This document shows, in pieces, positions 10,351 through 23,755 of a stretch of DNA of 64,000 nucleotides (position 1 is its first letter; each line of letters opens with the position of its first letter). Location of the stretch: positions 1 to 64,000 of the forward strand of contig JALJEE010002620.1 of the NCBI GenBank assembly GCA_023231475.1, written 5' to 3'. The position numbers and the translations under genes are program-made. The notes below the pieces were generated by a model. That model did not search any database and was not told where the DNA came from. It was given only the letters and a program-made list of their open reading frames with translations. The stretch comes from Seison nebaliae (lineage: Eukaryota > Rotifera > Pararotatoria > Seisonacea > Seisonidae).

Positions 10351-13300
10351 ATGAAAGCGAAACGATTCCATGATAAGGATAGCTTTATAACGAAACGAAT
10401 TCAAATCTTCGAAAATGCTTCCAAATCTCAAGAATCATATTCAAATCTAAATAATAAATCCGTTGACGACAACGACGATATCGATCTATTTAGTCAACAA
10501 TTCAATAGTAAAATTTCAATTACATCCGACATTTTTTTCGAACCGAGTGTAATCGATAATTCTTATACGATGTCAAATCATCAACGATCACAACTTAATA
10601 ATTCGTCATCAGCGAGAAATAAATATTGTAACGAATCCATTCTCCAATCCTCCAAATTTAAAGATAATTTATGTACTTCAAATGAGTTTGCGAACGATCT
10701 GGTGAAATTGAAGTTCTTTTTCTACTTTTAACTTATTAATGATAATTAAACAATTTTCAAGTACATTGACAGAAGAATCTCTTCTCTGGTTATTGAAACA
10801 AAGATACGAAAATAAACTATTTTATGTTTTAATTTTTTATTTAATATATTTTTATTTCATTCCGATTTTAAAGACTTTCGCTGGTGAAATTTTGATTGCA
10901 ATCAATCCTTATTTTCCTATCGACATTTATAACAATACGATAATGCAAATGTATCAATCTCCACTCAATCGTTGTCTGCCACCGTTACTTTCTTGTCTTT
11001 CTGAAGATTTAATTTCATTAAATTTTCAATTATTTAAATTTATATTAGACATTTATTTTCCATTGGAAATAATGCTTATCGAAGATTGATGGAAAATTTC
11101 CATAATCAATGTATAGTCATTAGCGGAGAGAGTGGTTCGGGTAAAACGGAAAACTCGAAAATTCTCGTTCAATATTTATCAACGGTTGATTCTTAAATTA
11201 AATATCTAAATTTTAAATTTTATCAAATTTAAATCTTTTTCAAAAGTTAAATGAGAATAAAGATGGAAATCTTATTAAGCAGAAGATAATCGAAGCGAAT
11301 CCATTATTGGAATCATTCGGTAATGCGAAGACTCTTCACAACGACAATTCGAGTCGTTTCGGCAAATACTTGAAATTATATTTCTCTGAAAATGGAACAG
11401 TGAATGGAGCGAAGATTAATGAATATCTGTTAGAGAAATCTCGAATAGTGAAACAAGCGGATGGTGAGAGAAATTATCATATTTTCTACGAGATGTTAAG
11501 TGGAATTTCGTTAGAGAAGAAAGCAAAATATGGATTAAAATCTACTGGAAATTATAAATATCTTAATCAAGTTTTCAATTTTTTAATATTTTCACTCTAT
11601 CAAATTTTCTCTCTGTCTGGAAAAGGATTCAACATATTTTATTAAAAGTAAAAATGACAAATTGGATTTCTTAGCGACTTGTAACGCTCTCGATATTTTG
11701 GGTTTCACTTATTCGGAGAAGGAAGCCGTATATCAAGTTCTAGCAGCAATTCTCCATTTAGGCAATATAGAATTCCTTCAAAAAATTCACGAAGTTGACA
11801 ATCTCCTCCATTTTCCAATTCCATTAAATTTTCTTTTTTTTATAGTCTGAGAAAATTGTTACGGTTGATGGAGATAATAATTTGCAATGGGTTTCACTTC
11901 TGTTGGGAATTTCTTCTCACGAATTAATTCACCGATTGACACATAAGCAAATGGAGGCGCGTGATGAACGATTACAAACTCCTTTATCATTAGAACGAGC
12001 ACAAGATGTGAGGTTAGATAATGTATTTGAAATTGAATTATTTTATTGAACTTTCTTGTTAGAGATGCAGTTGCGAAAATATTATATTCCCGATTATTCT
12101 CGTGGTTAGTGAATCGAGTGAATCAAACACTTCATCCCAATAAATCATGGAATAAGAATGAGAATAATTTCTCTAATAAAAATAATAATAATTTGAAAAA
12201 TAAGTTGTCATGTCATCATAAGAATGTGTTGGTGAAAGCGCAACAATTGTTAAAAAAGACTAATCATCAGAATATGACGGGAATCAAAAAATCAATTTCG
12301 GTTCCCATCGACGATTTGAGAGAGATTCATGGGAAGAAATTACAGGAAGAAAGAATTATCGCTCTGTTAGACATTTTCGGATTTGAGAATTTCAAGAGAA
12401 ATAGTTTCGAACAATTGTGCATTAATTTTGCAAATGAATCATTCCAATCATTTTTCATCAAACACATCTTCGAACAAGAACAAAAGGATTATATGAGAGA
12501 GATGATTCAATGGAATGAGAATCGTGTCTCTTATACAGACAATACGGGATGTCTCGAATTGTTGATAGGGAAACCATGTGGAATTTTTCATATTTTAGAT
12601 GACGAAAGTAATTTCCCTCAATCGACCGATTATTCGTATTTGGACAAATGTCATTATACGCACGAAAGAAATGATTATTATATGAAACCGAGATTGATGA
12701 TAAATGAATTTGGAATTCGTCATTATGCCGGAGAAGTCTGGTATAATGTTGATGGAATGTTGGACAAGAATCGAGACACATTACAAACGGAAATTGTTGA
12801 TCTGTTGGCAGGAAGTGATAATGAAATGTTATCAAGAATGTTTAATGGTAATCGATTTATGAATTTCGAAAATCAAACAATAACTACGAAAGATTTAAAT
12901 TCATCCCGATATCGTCCACAGAAGACTCATCAGTCCAATAAATTCCATCATACCTCACGATTTCGTACGCCAACGGTAGCAGCTAAATTCTTCGAATCAT
13001 TATCCTTATTAATAAGCGAAGTGAGAAAGTTTATTTTAAATTTTATTTATTTAAATTATTTAAATTTTATTTTTTAGATGTCATCCACATTTTATTAGAT
13101 GTCTCAAACCGAATCAAGATAAATTACCCCATGTCTTCGAATCGAGAGTAATGTTACAACAATTGAAATATACGGGTATGTTGGATACGGTTCGAATACG
13201 TCAAATCGGATATCCCATCAGATATAAATATTCTCAATTTATTCAAAAATTTAATATGTTCCTACAAAATCCATTTCTGATGGACGGAATTTTAGAGATA

Positions 13301-16300
13301 AGAGATCATAAAAATCAAATTACAAATCAGATGCACAAATCATTGACACATCGAATTTGTGCACAATTACATCGAATTAATGATGATAATTCGAGATTGA
13401 ATTCATTATCCATTTCTCCTCTCAATATGACGGAATGGAATTTCGATAAAGAAGAAATTAATACGTTGCAGAAACAGAGGGAAATTTGTCAGAAAATCAT
13501 TTTCACTTCTCTCAAGAAATGTTACAAGAATAATAATCAGTTCAATATAAAAAATTATGAATATCGAAATGCTCAAGATATCATGTTCGATGGTTGCAAA
13601 CGGAATTATCAATTTGGTCGTCATCGAGTTAGTTTTCATATTTATTGTCTATTATTTCATTGAGTTGTTGTTGTAGATATTTCTACGTGAAGAATTAGAT
13701 AAACATTTACATATCATCAAGATCCGTTTGGAAATTGTAGCGGCGATTTCGATCCAAACCAAATTCCGCCAATATCGTCAACGGAAACATTATTTGTCGT
13801 TATTTGATAGTGTGCGAATATTGAAAGATTTCATAAGAACTTTCAAAATTTTAAAATATACCAACAATTTCATTCGTCCAACGAAACAAATTGCAACATC
13901 GAACCAAATCGAAACGTCAATGAAAATAAATGAAAAACAATCAAATTTAAAATTTAAACAATCTTCTTCGCCGATTAATCAATTGGCGGCACATATGGCG
14001 GAACATGTCATCATTCCGTTAACTATTCAATTAATTGAAAAAGAAATTACTTCGTTCTATTCGTTGGTGTCGAATGGAAAGAATTCTGATTTACCTTCAT
14101 ATATTATTAATTTATGTTCCATCGAAGAATTCTATAATAAATATGGATATAATCATCTGATCGATTGGAGAAATCAATCGATGATTGACTTGTCAAAACC
14201 ATTTCTTTATCAATCATCAAAAGATAACATGAAAATCGCTTTACGATTATTTGAGTTAGTGAGGAAATTTTGTGAGTCTCGTCAAATGAATGAACCGATC
14301 GAATTGGCAACGATGATTTTAGAGAACGTTCAATCGATTAATGATGGAATATTGAACGACGAATTATTCCTCCAAATCTGTTACAATACATTGCCATGGA
14401 ATGTGAAAGATATGGTTCCAGAGTATAATAATGAATTTGAATGGAGATCACGATCATGGTTATTGATGAATATGGCCCTCACCGTTCTTTCTCCCACAAA
14501 TCATGAATTATTAAAAACGATTTTAAAGTTCCATTTATCTATTTTTCAAATATTTAAATTTTCAAATTTTATTGTTGTTTAATTAAACAGATTCTCCGCC
14601 ATGAATTTCCAGAAGAATGTCTGGTGTCGATCGAATATTCGGGAATGTCTGTACAAGATTTATGGAATTATTCTTGAAAGTTCAGGAAATTCAAGATTTG
14701 TGAATTGGAATGGGTCGATTTTAGATTTGACGAAAAATTACTTTTTGAAGAATCGTCAATATATTCCTACGACTATTGAACGATTCCAATTGAGATCGAC
14801 ACATTTATATCAACGAAATGGTTCCATTTCCAAATATCAGAATATTTCAACTTGTTTGTCGATCGGATTATTTAAAGGTTTAGATTCTAAACATTTGAAA
14901 AAAATTAAAATTTTCAATTTATTGTAAAGGTAAAGTGTGTTATGTTGAAACGAATGCATGGTTGACATGTAACGAAGTGATTCGTTCCATCATTTTAGCT
15001 TGGTGTGCCATGCCACCATATGGTATCATAAATGAAATTGAATCGTCTCCGATGACTTCGAAATCGACACAAGATATAAAAATGGGAGATAATTATGAGA
15101 AGATAACGAAACGAATGTTAAGTAAATTCGATTTCAAAAATCTCCTTTATACTGATGGATGGATTATTGAAATTACTAATTATAATTCAAATAATAATCA
15201 TTCTCCCAATAATGTGAATAATAATGAGATTTGTAAGAATTTTATGGAATATATCGACTATTGTGAATATATTAATGATTATATGTTCATATCGAAAACA
15301 TCCGATTCATTGATGACCATTGATAATTCTTTACAAATGTTCTTTTCTTTTAATACGAATAATAATAATGATAATGACATTCATTCACCTCCCAAACCAA
15401 ACAGTTTATTATCAAATTCAACCGATGATATCTCTCAATTTTTCAACGAAGAAAAATCATGTAATGCGGAAAGTTGTGAGAAGATAATTATTACGAAATA
15501 TGAACCGAATAATTCGATAACTGAAAAACGGATTATCGATCCTATAAAAAAAATTACATCGATGCATGAACCATATTCATTGAATGAACCAATATCTATT
15601 TTACAAGAATGTAATCAATCTTGTTCGACGTTCACGAAAGAAGATGATTCGTCTTCCATTTTATCGTCATCGTCATCGAATTTATCATGTTCACACGAAG
15701 ATTTAATTTATCCAAATTGTTCGATGAGTGAGAGAAAAAAAGAATATTTTTATCAGATCGACAACCAAATTGATGATGACGATCAAGATGTCGATGACGA
15801 TGAATCATTTGATGATAATTCTTCGAAAGAAATTGACGATGATGATTCGAATAATTTTATGAGTTTGATCAATTCGTTAGTGAAAGCGAAAAATGATATA
15901 ATTTCTTCAATGATCAAATTTCCGATTGATCTCAATAATAATATTATTCAAATAAATCCTGACGATGAATCATCAAATACAACTCAACCAATTTATCGAC
16001 GACGGAAAAATGATATAAAGAAATATCTGGAGAATATCGGTGGATTCTCTTATATTCCAGCTGATGAAAATTCTGATTGTGAATATGATACAATCACATC
16101 TGATACAACAACTCTATCTCATTCATTCAATATCAATGTCAATGCTAATAACAATAATAATAACAACAACAATAAAGTTCGATCAAAGAATATCAATTTC
16201 AAAAAAAATAAAAGTTTAGGGAAAGATAAAATGTGTGTTATATCGGTTCATGATAAAATTTCAATTCCATCTAATTATCGAAATTCGAAAAAATGTTTAG

Positions 16301-18609
16301 AAAAGAAAAAGAAATTGAAAAAATCTCAAATGAAAAAATCTTTAGATTCTGGTATCGAATCAATCATGGAAGATAATCAAGAAACAAATCAATTTATAAC
16401 AACATCGTCGAATGAGCAAGAGGCGAGAAATATTCTGGTGTTCTCTTCTACTTTAGACATCGATATGAAAGAAAATGAATTAATGAAAAATAAATTATTC
16501 TATCAACGTTATCTTCATCATCATCAGTTGGTTAATAACGACAATAAGAATTTTCGGTCAAATGAAGAAGAAAAGAAGAAATCGAAACGATTCAAATTGG
16601 AATCGACATCCGTCGACAATATGACACATTCAGAATTCAATCGACAACATCTTGTGAATAATTTACAATATTCGAAGTTGGACGACAAGTCGAAATCCAA
16701 TTTAATGTTAACGAAACAACAAATATCACCAAAAAGTTTAAAAAGTTTTTAAACTAAACTTTGACTAATAATGTTTTGTAGATCGAAATTCAAATTTGCA
16801 ATTGAACAAAAAGAAAATGTTGAAAAATAAAACCGTCGTGAATGGTGTTGTTTGGCCACCTCAACGAAGTAATTCGGAAAAGATTGAAGGAAATTTTTCT
16901 TCAAAGAATCAACAAATATCAACAGATTTTTCTTCTACTTTGTCCACATGTTCGTCGGTTGCATCCTCACTCCCAATGGCAACGAAGAAAGAAAGAATAT
17001 CGGAAAAATTTTGCGAAGAAACAGACAATTCGTCAACTTGTTCAGAGATGTCGATGAATATAGGAAGAAATCGAACTAATACTATGGAACAGTTTACCAT
17101 CACGAATAACGAAACGACAACGGATGTTTCACATGAATTGAAGGAAACGAATAAACAGAAATCATCAAAAAATAAATTGTATTTGAAATATACGGACAGA
17201 CCACATTCAATGACGATAAGAAAACAGGTTTTTTTTTCTTTATTCCTACAATTTATTTTGAATTTATTCTAAAATTTTTCAGTATTTATATCCTCAAGAA
17301 TATTGTACTCTACAAAATTATTTTGATAGTTATTTTACGATTTACACGAAATATACAGATTTGGTAACGACGATGAAAATGAAAAAATCATTAAAAAATT
17401 CGAATAATTCTACAATAAAAAATCATTTGCTTAATAATAATGTGGAGAATTTTTCATTGGAGAAAGAATTGAAATCATTAGAAATATTATTAGCTTGGTT
17501 CAATTCGTTGGATGATAATCCATTTCTGAATTATGTTGAATTGATTTTCCATCAACTCTATTACGACGTCCAACAACATCTACAAGGAAAACAACAGAAT
17601 AGATTGAACATTATTATGCCAAGAGAATTGGCGACCATTTCTTGGATTGCAGGTTTTAAATAATTGTTTATTTCATGGTACAATTGAAATTTTTAGAAAG
17701 AAATAAGAATATTAATAATATTGACTTTAATACGAAAATCGTTCTAATTAATAAATCTACCAAATGGTTATTTTATCTACGATATATTTTCATTGGAGAA
17801 GTTATTCTTTTGATAATTTATCTATTCTCCTTTATCTGAAATTGTTAAGGTCAGTTATGTCAAATTTAAATCGGACAATGACAAAATTTATTATTATTTA
17901 ACAATAAATCATGAGGAAATTCAAATTTTATTAATCAAACAAAATAAGATGTTTGAATGTATCGATTGCATCCCGTTATTTTTTGATTCAATCCAATTCT
18001 TCATAAACTCTTTCGTTCATAGATGGATGGATGTTAAACATGTTCAATATTCTGCAAAATCGAAATGCATCGAAATTATTCTAAAAAGAAAATCGAATAA
18101 TATAATTTACGTGAAAGATTTAGAGAATCAATCAAACAAAAAAGTTCAACCGATTTTATTATTATTTTTTTATTTTAAAATAATTTCAGAATATTCTCAT
18201 TACAAATATCGCTCTCCAGAACTTCTATCGAAAGCAATTCGTCAATCATCAACATAATAATCATAATTTGTTCTTCAATAATAACAACAACAATAATGAG
18301 GATGAAGAAGATGATGATAATTATGAATTAATTTCATCTTATAGTGAATTATCCGAATGTAACATGACACATATCGACCACGAAATTGATCAGTTATTTG
18401 ATTATTCCAATTCGAATTACAACAACAATAATAACAATAGTAACTTGAAAGCATCTTCTCAAACGACATATGCGAATGAGAAAAATAACTTCGTGTTCGA
18501 TATCAAACATATTCAATTTAACATCGAACGATTCTTCCATCGAATCGAGTCGTTATGGAATGATCATAAACTGATGTTAAATACAACATTACAACGAACA
18601 AAACTTTAA
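10351..18609 (+). CDS. Unconventional myosin with MyTH4 and FERM-like tail (class XV-like)
   Basis: A multi-exon actin motor. Several junctions are clear: introns at 10713-10761, 10826-10873, 10984-11048 and 11185-11246. The motor has the P-loop GESGSGKT (about 11125-11148), switch [11 protein letters not shown] (about 11339-11368) and switch II DIFGFE (about 12370), all intact, so ATPase activity is expected. One IQ motif ([11 protein letters not shown], about 13747) is followed by a MyTH4 domain (about 13980-14640). FERM-like blocks follow: a lobe beginning YVETNAWL (about 14941), a middle lobe around 17470-17650 and an F3-like region near 17950-18250. MyTH4-FERM myosins act in actin protrusions and bind membrane partners. 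Oddities: about 70 extra residues just before switch II (about 12139-12351), and a long Asn/Asp/Ser-rich insert (about 15180-17160) splitting the FERM region. The exact exon set downstream of 13000 is approximate. Class XV is my best match; VII and X are alternatives. The upstream TTG-started extension is not supported. Confidence 0.82.
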
Positions 18610-18809
18610 AATTTCTTTTTATTTTCCATTTTATATCGAATAATTCTCTATATTCTGTTGTACAATAAATGTTGTTATGTAAATTGGTTTTTTTTGAGCA
18701 TTATCAAAATTTGAAAGTGCGCCAAATTCTTAAAATTAAAAGAGAATTTTTTATTCTAAAATTTGAATTAATAATTATTTTTTAATATTAAGCTTATATC
18801 AATTCAATC

Positions 18810-19484
18810 ATGAAACTCATAAATGGAAGATTATTATATAATTTAGTAAGAAGAAATGGAGACTGTTCTCGAATGCTCAAATATTTCTCCACCAAACCCC
18901 AATTGAAAGACAAAGAGGAAGTAAAAATAAATGAAAAAAAATTAGAAGAATTGAATTTGAATAAATACAAAGTCAAATTGGAGAAAGATGAAACGTTGAA
19001 AAAAGGTGAACATGTAATTTATGAATCGTCATTAATACGGATGGTGAAAGGTGTGAAATATTTCTCTTTAGGCTCCAGTCTTATCACATTAGCATGTCAG
19101 CCATATCTCCTGCCCAATATTTTATCAATGAACAATAATCTCTTTATTCAATGTTTCTATGGAAGTGTATCGACCTTCTTCATTTTCATCACTCCAACTC
19201 TCCTACATATGTTTTGTCGGAGGAATTTAATTCGATTAAAATACAACTACTCCAATCGACAATTCGAAATGACGACATTGTCCCTCATCGGCCGAGAAAA
19301 ACACGAAAAGTTTTCGTATGAAGATGTCAACGTTCCCGCCATATCAGGACCATTCACTTTATTCAAAGTGAGAGATCGTCCAATATTAGCGGAAGCGTCG
19401 GAATTTACGGATCCTTACATTTTTTGTAGAATGATGAAATTGGATGAACCGATCGACTACACAAAATATGACAAAACTGATTAA
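18810..19484 (+). CDS. TMEM70: TMEM70-like mitochondrial inner-membrane protein
   Basis: A single-exon protein of 224 residues. The N-terminus is basic and free of acids for about 30 residues (LVRRNGDCSRMLKYFS), fitting a mitochondrial presequence. A charged linker follows, then GEHVIYESSLIRMVKGVKYFS and two close hydrophobic segments (about 19050-19115 and 19140-19215) forming a hairpin. The matrix-side tail ends in a FEMTTLSL..REKHEKF region and an FTLFKV patch. This order matches TMEM70, a factor for assembly of ATP synthase c-ring and complex I. The related TMEM186/TMEM223 proteins are alternatives. It starts 200 bp after the myosin stop; a polyadenylation signal (AATAAA) of the myosin lies at about 18665, and one for this gene at about 19505. 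Confidence 0.72.
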   Translation: MKLINGRLLYNLVRRNGDCSRMLKYFSTKPQLKDKEEVKINEKKLEELNLNKYKVKLEKDETLKKGEHVIYESSLIRMVKGVKYFSLGSSLITLACQPYLLPNILSMNNNLFIQCFYGSVSTFFIFITPTLLHMFCRRNLIRLKYNYSNRQFEMTTLSLIGREKHEKFSYEDVNVPAISGPFTLFKVRDRPILAEASEFTDPYIFCRMMKLDEPIDYTKYDKTD

Positions 19485-20517
19485 TTATTTTAAGAATTTT
19501 ATTGAATAAAATTTATTTGTATGAAAATTCAATTTGCGCATAATTTATTCAATCGCCAAAGAAAAGAGACGATGTTAATGATTATTAATCAATTCAATTC
19601 ATCTGCTCAATAATGTCACGTAAACTCATACATATTTAGCCTACAAAAATTTTTCTTGTTTTGTTGGTGGTGTGTAGGTGGTGAAAAGAAGATGAATTGA
19701 AGAGAAAAGCTTACTTTTTAAATAAGTAATTGTAATAAATGAAAATTTCCAAGGTCAATCAACACATGAGCATTCTCCAAGAACTTTTCTTTTGAAGAAA
19801 TACAAAGACGATTATATAACTTCTTTTGTTTATTGCAATTCTCTTTTATGTCATAGAAATCTGTGTTATGTGGAATAATTGTGAAGTTTTTAAATTATCT
19901 TATTTACTTATTCTACTCCTACATGTTTTGGTATGTGTTACTAATTTCTTAGTCTTTTACAGACATTTCATTTCGCTTAACTGATTGTTCTATCATGTAT
20001 ACAACATGTCTATTGCATAATTGACGTATATTCCAATTCAATCCATTTCTTAATTAACCGATAATATTTAGATAATATATTAAACATGTATAACATAAAA
20101 TTGCAATTTTAAACTGCATTACACTTTTTTTTTGCAAATTATAATAACAATTTCCAACTGATCTATAAATAAGAAGGAAATAAAAATGTATTTATAAGAA
20201 AATTTCATTTTTACTTTTCTTATAATATCATGTGAAAATGATGACGTAGAATGATAAGGGGTAAAACATTGTTTTCCAGAAATTATTAGAAGTTAATGGA
20301 AGAAGAAACGATGGAGATTTTCAGTGAGTGGAAAGTCGATGGAAGAATATAATGAAAGTGATTGATCGATTGCTCAATTAATAAGATACATTTAGAGAAG
20401 AATAATTTACTTTATCTTCTATTTTAAATTGAGAAGAATAATGAGAATGATTGATTCTGAAAAAAACACAGATTTTCTTTAAAAAAAATTATCTTTCTTT
20501 TTATCCATGGAATCAGT
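19485..20517. other. Intergenic, no gene recognised
   Basis: About 1 kb of AT-rich sequence upstream of the MLK gene. It holds the polyadenylation signal of the TMEM70-like gene and presumably the MLK promoter and any 5' exon. I find no coding region, RNA gene or repeat. Confidence 0.5.
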
Positions 20518-23195
20518 ATGAGAATGATTGAAGATAGTGTGCAACGATTGCAGACTTTGGAGAAGAAAGCATTTCCCACGAAATCTCCCGAAATAACTGA
20601 CGATTCGACAGCTAGTTGGCAGAAATATTTGAATGATAAAATCGAATTGACAGATACCGTTCGAAAATCATTGGAAACGATTACGAAAGAGAAACGAATT
20701 CGAACAATCGCCATTCATGATTTCAAGGCGAGAGATGGAGATGAATTATCATTTAAAATTGGTGATGAGATCGAAGTTGATTTCTCGTCGAAACATTATG
20801 GTTTGGGATTTTGGTATGGAAGATTGATATCTGATAAGAATGTCAAAGGATATTTCCCACATCAACATGTGAAATTGCCGATTTTAGAATCGTTGGAAAA
20901 TGATGGGAAATTCCGAAAGAATATTCCTCGTCAAAAATCGTCATATGAAAAACGAAAATTTTCACGTCGTTCACGTGAACAGAAACGAGCACAGACATCC
21001 ACTTTACAAATACCGATTACCCCAGAAAAAACGATCACTGTTGATGAGAAGAGTGAAGTGAAGGAATTAATTCCGATATTAGAAGAAACTCAATTAAGTC
21101 CAATTGATGATACAGTTCAATTGAGACGATTACCAAAATCTCAGAAAAAGAAGAGATTAGATAAAACGACGAGTATTTTATTAGCAGATGAAGTTGAAGA
21201 ATTTCCAAGAGATCAATTCAATTTAGATTGGAAAGATGGATTTTGTGGTGCCGGTGCTTATGGTTCTGTCTATTCAGCTAAATGGAATTATTTGGAAGAT
21301 AATCGAAAAAATTCGATTAAAGTCGCTGTGAAAATTCCAAATCAATCATTCACTAAAAATGATAATAAAGATGAAGTGGTGAAAGAAGCAAGTTATTGTC
21401 GATCACATAATGAATTGTCACATAAGAATATTGTTAAAATTTTCGGAATAGTCGAAATTGTGGAACGTCATAATTATGGAATAATTATGGAACTTTGTGC
21501 TGGTGGTACAGTATTCGATGCGATTCATACTCTACATAATTTATCGTCATCTGTCATTATTAATTGGGCATTACAAGTGGCGTCTGGTTTGAAATATTTA
21601 CATCATCATTGTCGTCCAGCCATCATTCATCGAGATATGAAGAGTCCGAATATTTTGATTTATGAACAAATGGATAATATTCGACAATTGGATGATAATG
21701 AATTGAAGAGATGTATATTGAAATTATCAGATTTCGGTGTAGCGAAAGAAATCGATTTCGATATCTGTTCGAGAGAAATCGTTTCGAAAATTGTTGGAAC
21801 AAATAGTTGGACAGCGCCTGAAACTTTCCGAGAACAATGTTATACGAAATATACAGATGTTTGGGCATTTGGTGTTTATGCTTGGGAATTGTTGACATGT
21901 GAAATTCCTTATAAAGATTTAATCGCTTGTCAAATCACTTATGGAGTGGCAGTGGGAAAAATTCAATTGATAATTCCATCAGATTGTCCTGATGATTATC
22001 GAACATTATTAGAGAATTGTTGGCATTATACGCCGAAAATGAGATGGGATTTTACAAGGATTTATGAAGAATTATTGAAAATGTCATCTGTTTCCTCGAG
22101 TGAAACATTTAAAATTAAAGATGAAAATTTCAATGGGGAAATTGAAGAGGAATTCGAACCACAACTCGATAGTGGTTATAATGATAATTATTTAGATAAT
22201 AAAGAAGAGAATATGAGAATATTATCGAGAGGACCAACGGCAATTATGATGGATTCCGATTCAGATGATATGTTAGCAGAAGAACATTTATTGAGTATTA
22301 GTAAACAAGATTTGAAAGCGAAACGGAAAAAATGGAAAGAAGAGAGTAGTGCACAATTGAGGAATGAAATGGAAATTTTAGAATGTGAAATTAATCAACA
22401 ACGTGAAATGAATATAAGAAATCGAATGAATATGGATACGACCGATACGTTATTGAGAGAGAAATTGTTGAAGAAAGAGAAAGAATATTTCTTTCGAGAA
22501 GTTCAACTTTATATGTTACAACAAGAACAGAAACCATGTCACAAAAATCAGCCAAAAGAATTTTTGAAAAATCTTTTAGGAAGAGTTCGATCAAAACGGA
22601 CACATCGATCAAAAGATTATCGTAATACATCCATTCAACGCGATATCTCTTCACCGACAAATTTCGAACATGTGAAAAATGTACGTCCATCAGATAGTAA
22701 GAGTGTAATGGAATTATCTCAATTAATTCCCGAACATAAACGTGAAGGTGAATCTCGTACTGCGTCGCGAATGCGAGCCGATTTGCCCAAATTGAGAACG
22801 AATTCGAAAAATCGATTAAATTCTCAAAGTTTTAAATTTTTTTTCAAATTCTTATTTTTCTCTTTTGTTAAGGTACTGATGTTTCAGATATTTCTCCCGT
22901 CAAATCCATTGGTGATAATACTCATGTTTTATTGAATTCTTTATTGGTGCCATCACCATCAATACAATCGTCCATTGGTACTAGTGATGATTCAAGAGAA
23001 TCATATGAAACTGCGTCCAATCTCTCTCAGTCAAAGAGTCCTCACACTAAACATCATCATCAAAATAATTGGAGAGTGGAGAACATAATCGATTCGATGA
23101 AAGATAACGACGTCTACAAACGGAAAGGTCAAATCGATTTCACTAAAAATTATATTGATATTCCAAATCAATTAAATTTGAATCAGAAGAAATGA
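20518..23195 (+). CDS. slpr: Mixed-lineage kinase (MAP3K9/10/11/21 family)
   Basis: Two exons, 20518-22828 and 22873-23195, with a 44-nt intron joining in frame. Order: a short leader; an SH3 domain (about 20701-20880, ALHDF-like AIHDF and GYFPHQHV); a linker; a protein kinase domain (about 21220-22090); a charged helical coiled-coil region (about 22310-22540); and a CRIB-like motif ISSPTNFEH (about 22647). Kinase marks are all present: glycine loop GAGAYGSVY, VAVK lysine, HRDMKSPNIL, DFG and an APE motif. MLKs are Rac/Cdc42-responsive MAP3Ks that activate JNK through MKK4/7, and the SH3-kinase-coiled coil-CRIB order is diagnostic. The zipper is less regular than in vertebrate MLKs. The start may be the ATG at 20518 or 20524; a non-coding first exon upstream is possible. 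Confidence 0.88.
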
Positions 23196-23755
23196 ATTTC
23201 AATTAATTAGATATTTCAATTACTTGGACTCAATGTCAATAATATGATTTTCATTTAAATCGTCATGCAAAATAATTATAGTTCCAATAACTACATAATT
23301 CATTCTGTTAATTATCATATATGGGAATGTGGATATCAGCAAAAAAAAAAGATTTATTATAAATTTTCATTCACTATTCATCACGATCCTCTTCATCGAA
23401 ACAACAGATCGATAGATAGATACATCTATTTCTTCTCGTTTTTATCTGATTCATATTTTTTTCTATTTGAAATTATTTTTTAATAAACTAAAGTATACAA
23501 AAGACAATTGAATGTTTGTTGTGATTGGTTTGACTGGAAATTGCATTTAAATTGTTGAACCGTTTAAAATGACCCGTTTACTCATAATAATTACGTCTTT
23601 CAGGAGAATTATTTCATTTAACACATCTATATCATATTGACAGTTGTTTTAATATCATTCTTTAATATCATTCAATTTGAAAGGTGAATATAGAAATTTT
23701 TTTGAAATTTTATAGAAAGTCTTCTCGAAAATTTTCTCCAACATCCAACATAGAA
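23196..23755. other. Intergenic; MLK 3' end and chitinase promoter
   Basis: No gene is supported. The region contains polyadenylation-type AATAAA near 23481 and the sequence in front of the chitinase start codon. A short frame at 23265-23483 has biased Tyr/Asn/Ser/Phe content and looks like chance. Confidence 0.5.

Noticed and set aside
12458-12835. Antisense frame over the myosin motor
   Set aside because: Shadow of the coding strand; the sense frame carries the conserved motor motifs.
23265-23483. 72-residue frame after the MLK gene
   Set aside because: Biased Tyr/Asn/Phe composition typical of AT-rich non-coding DNA, within the presumed MLK 3'UTR.
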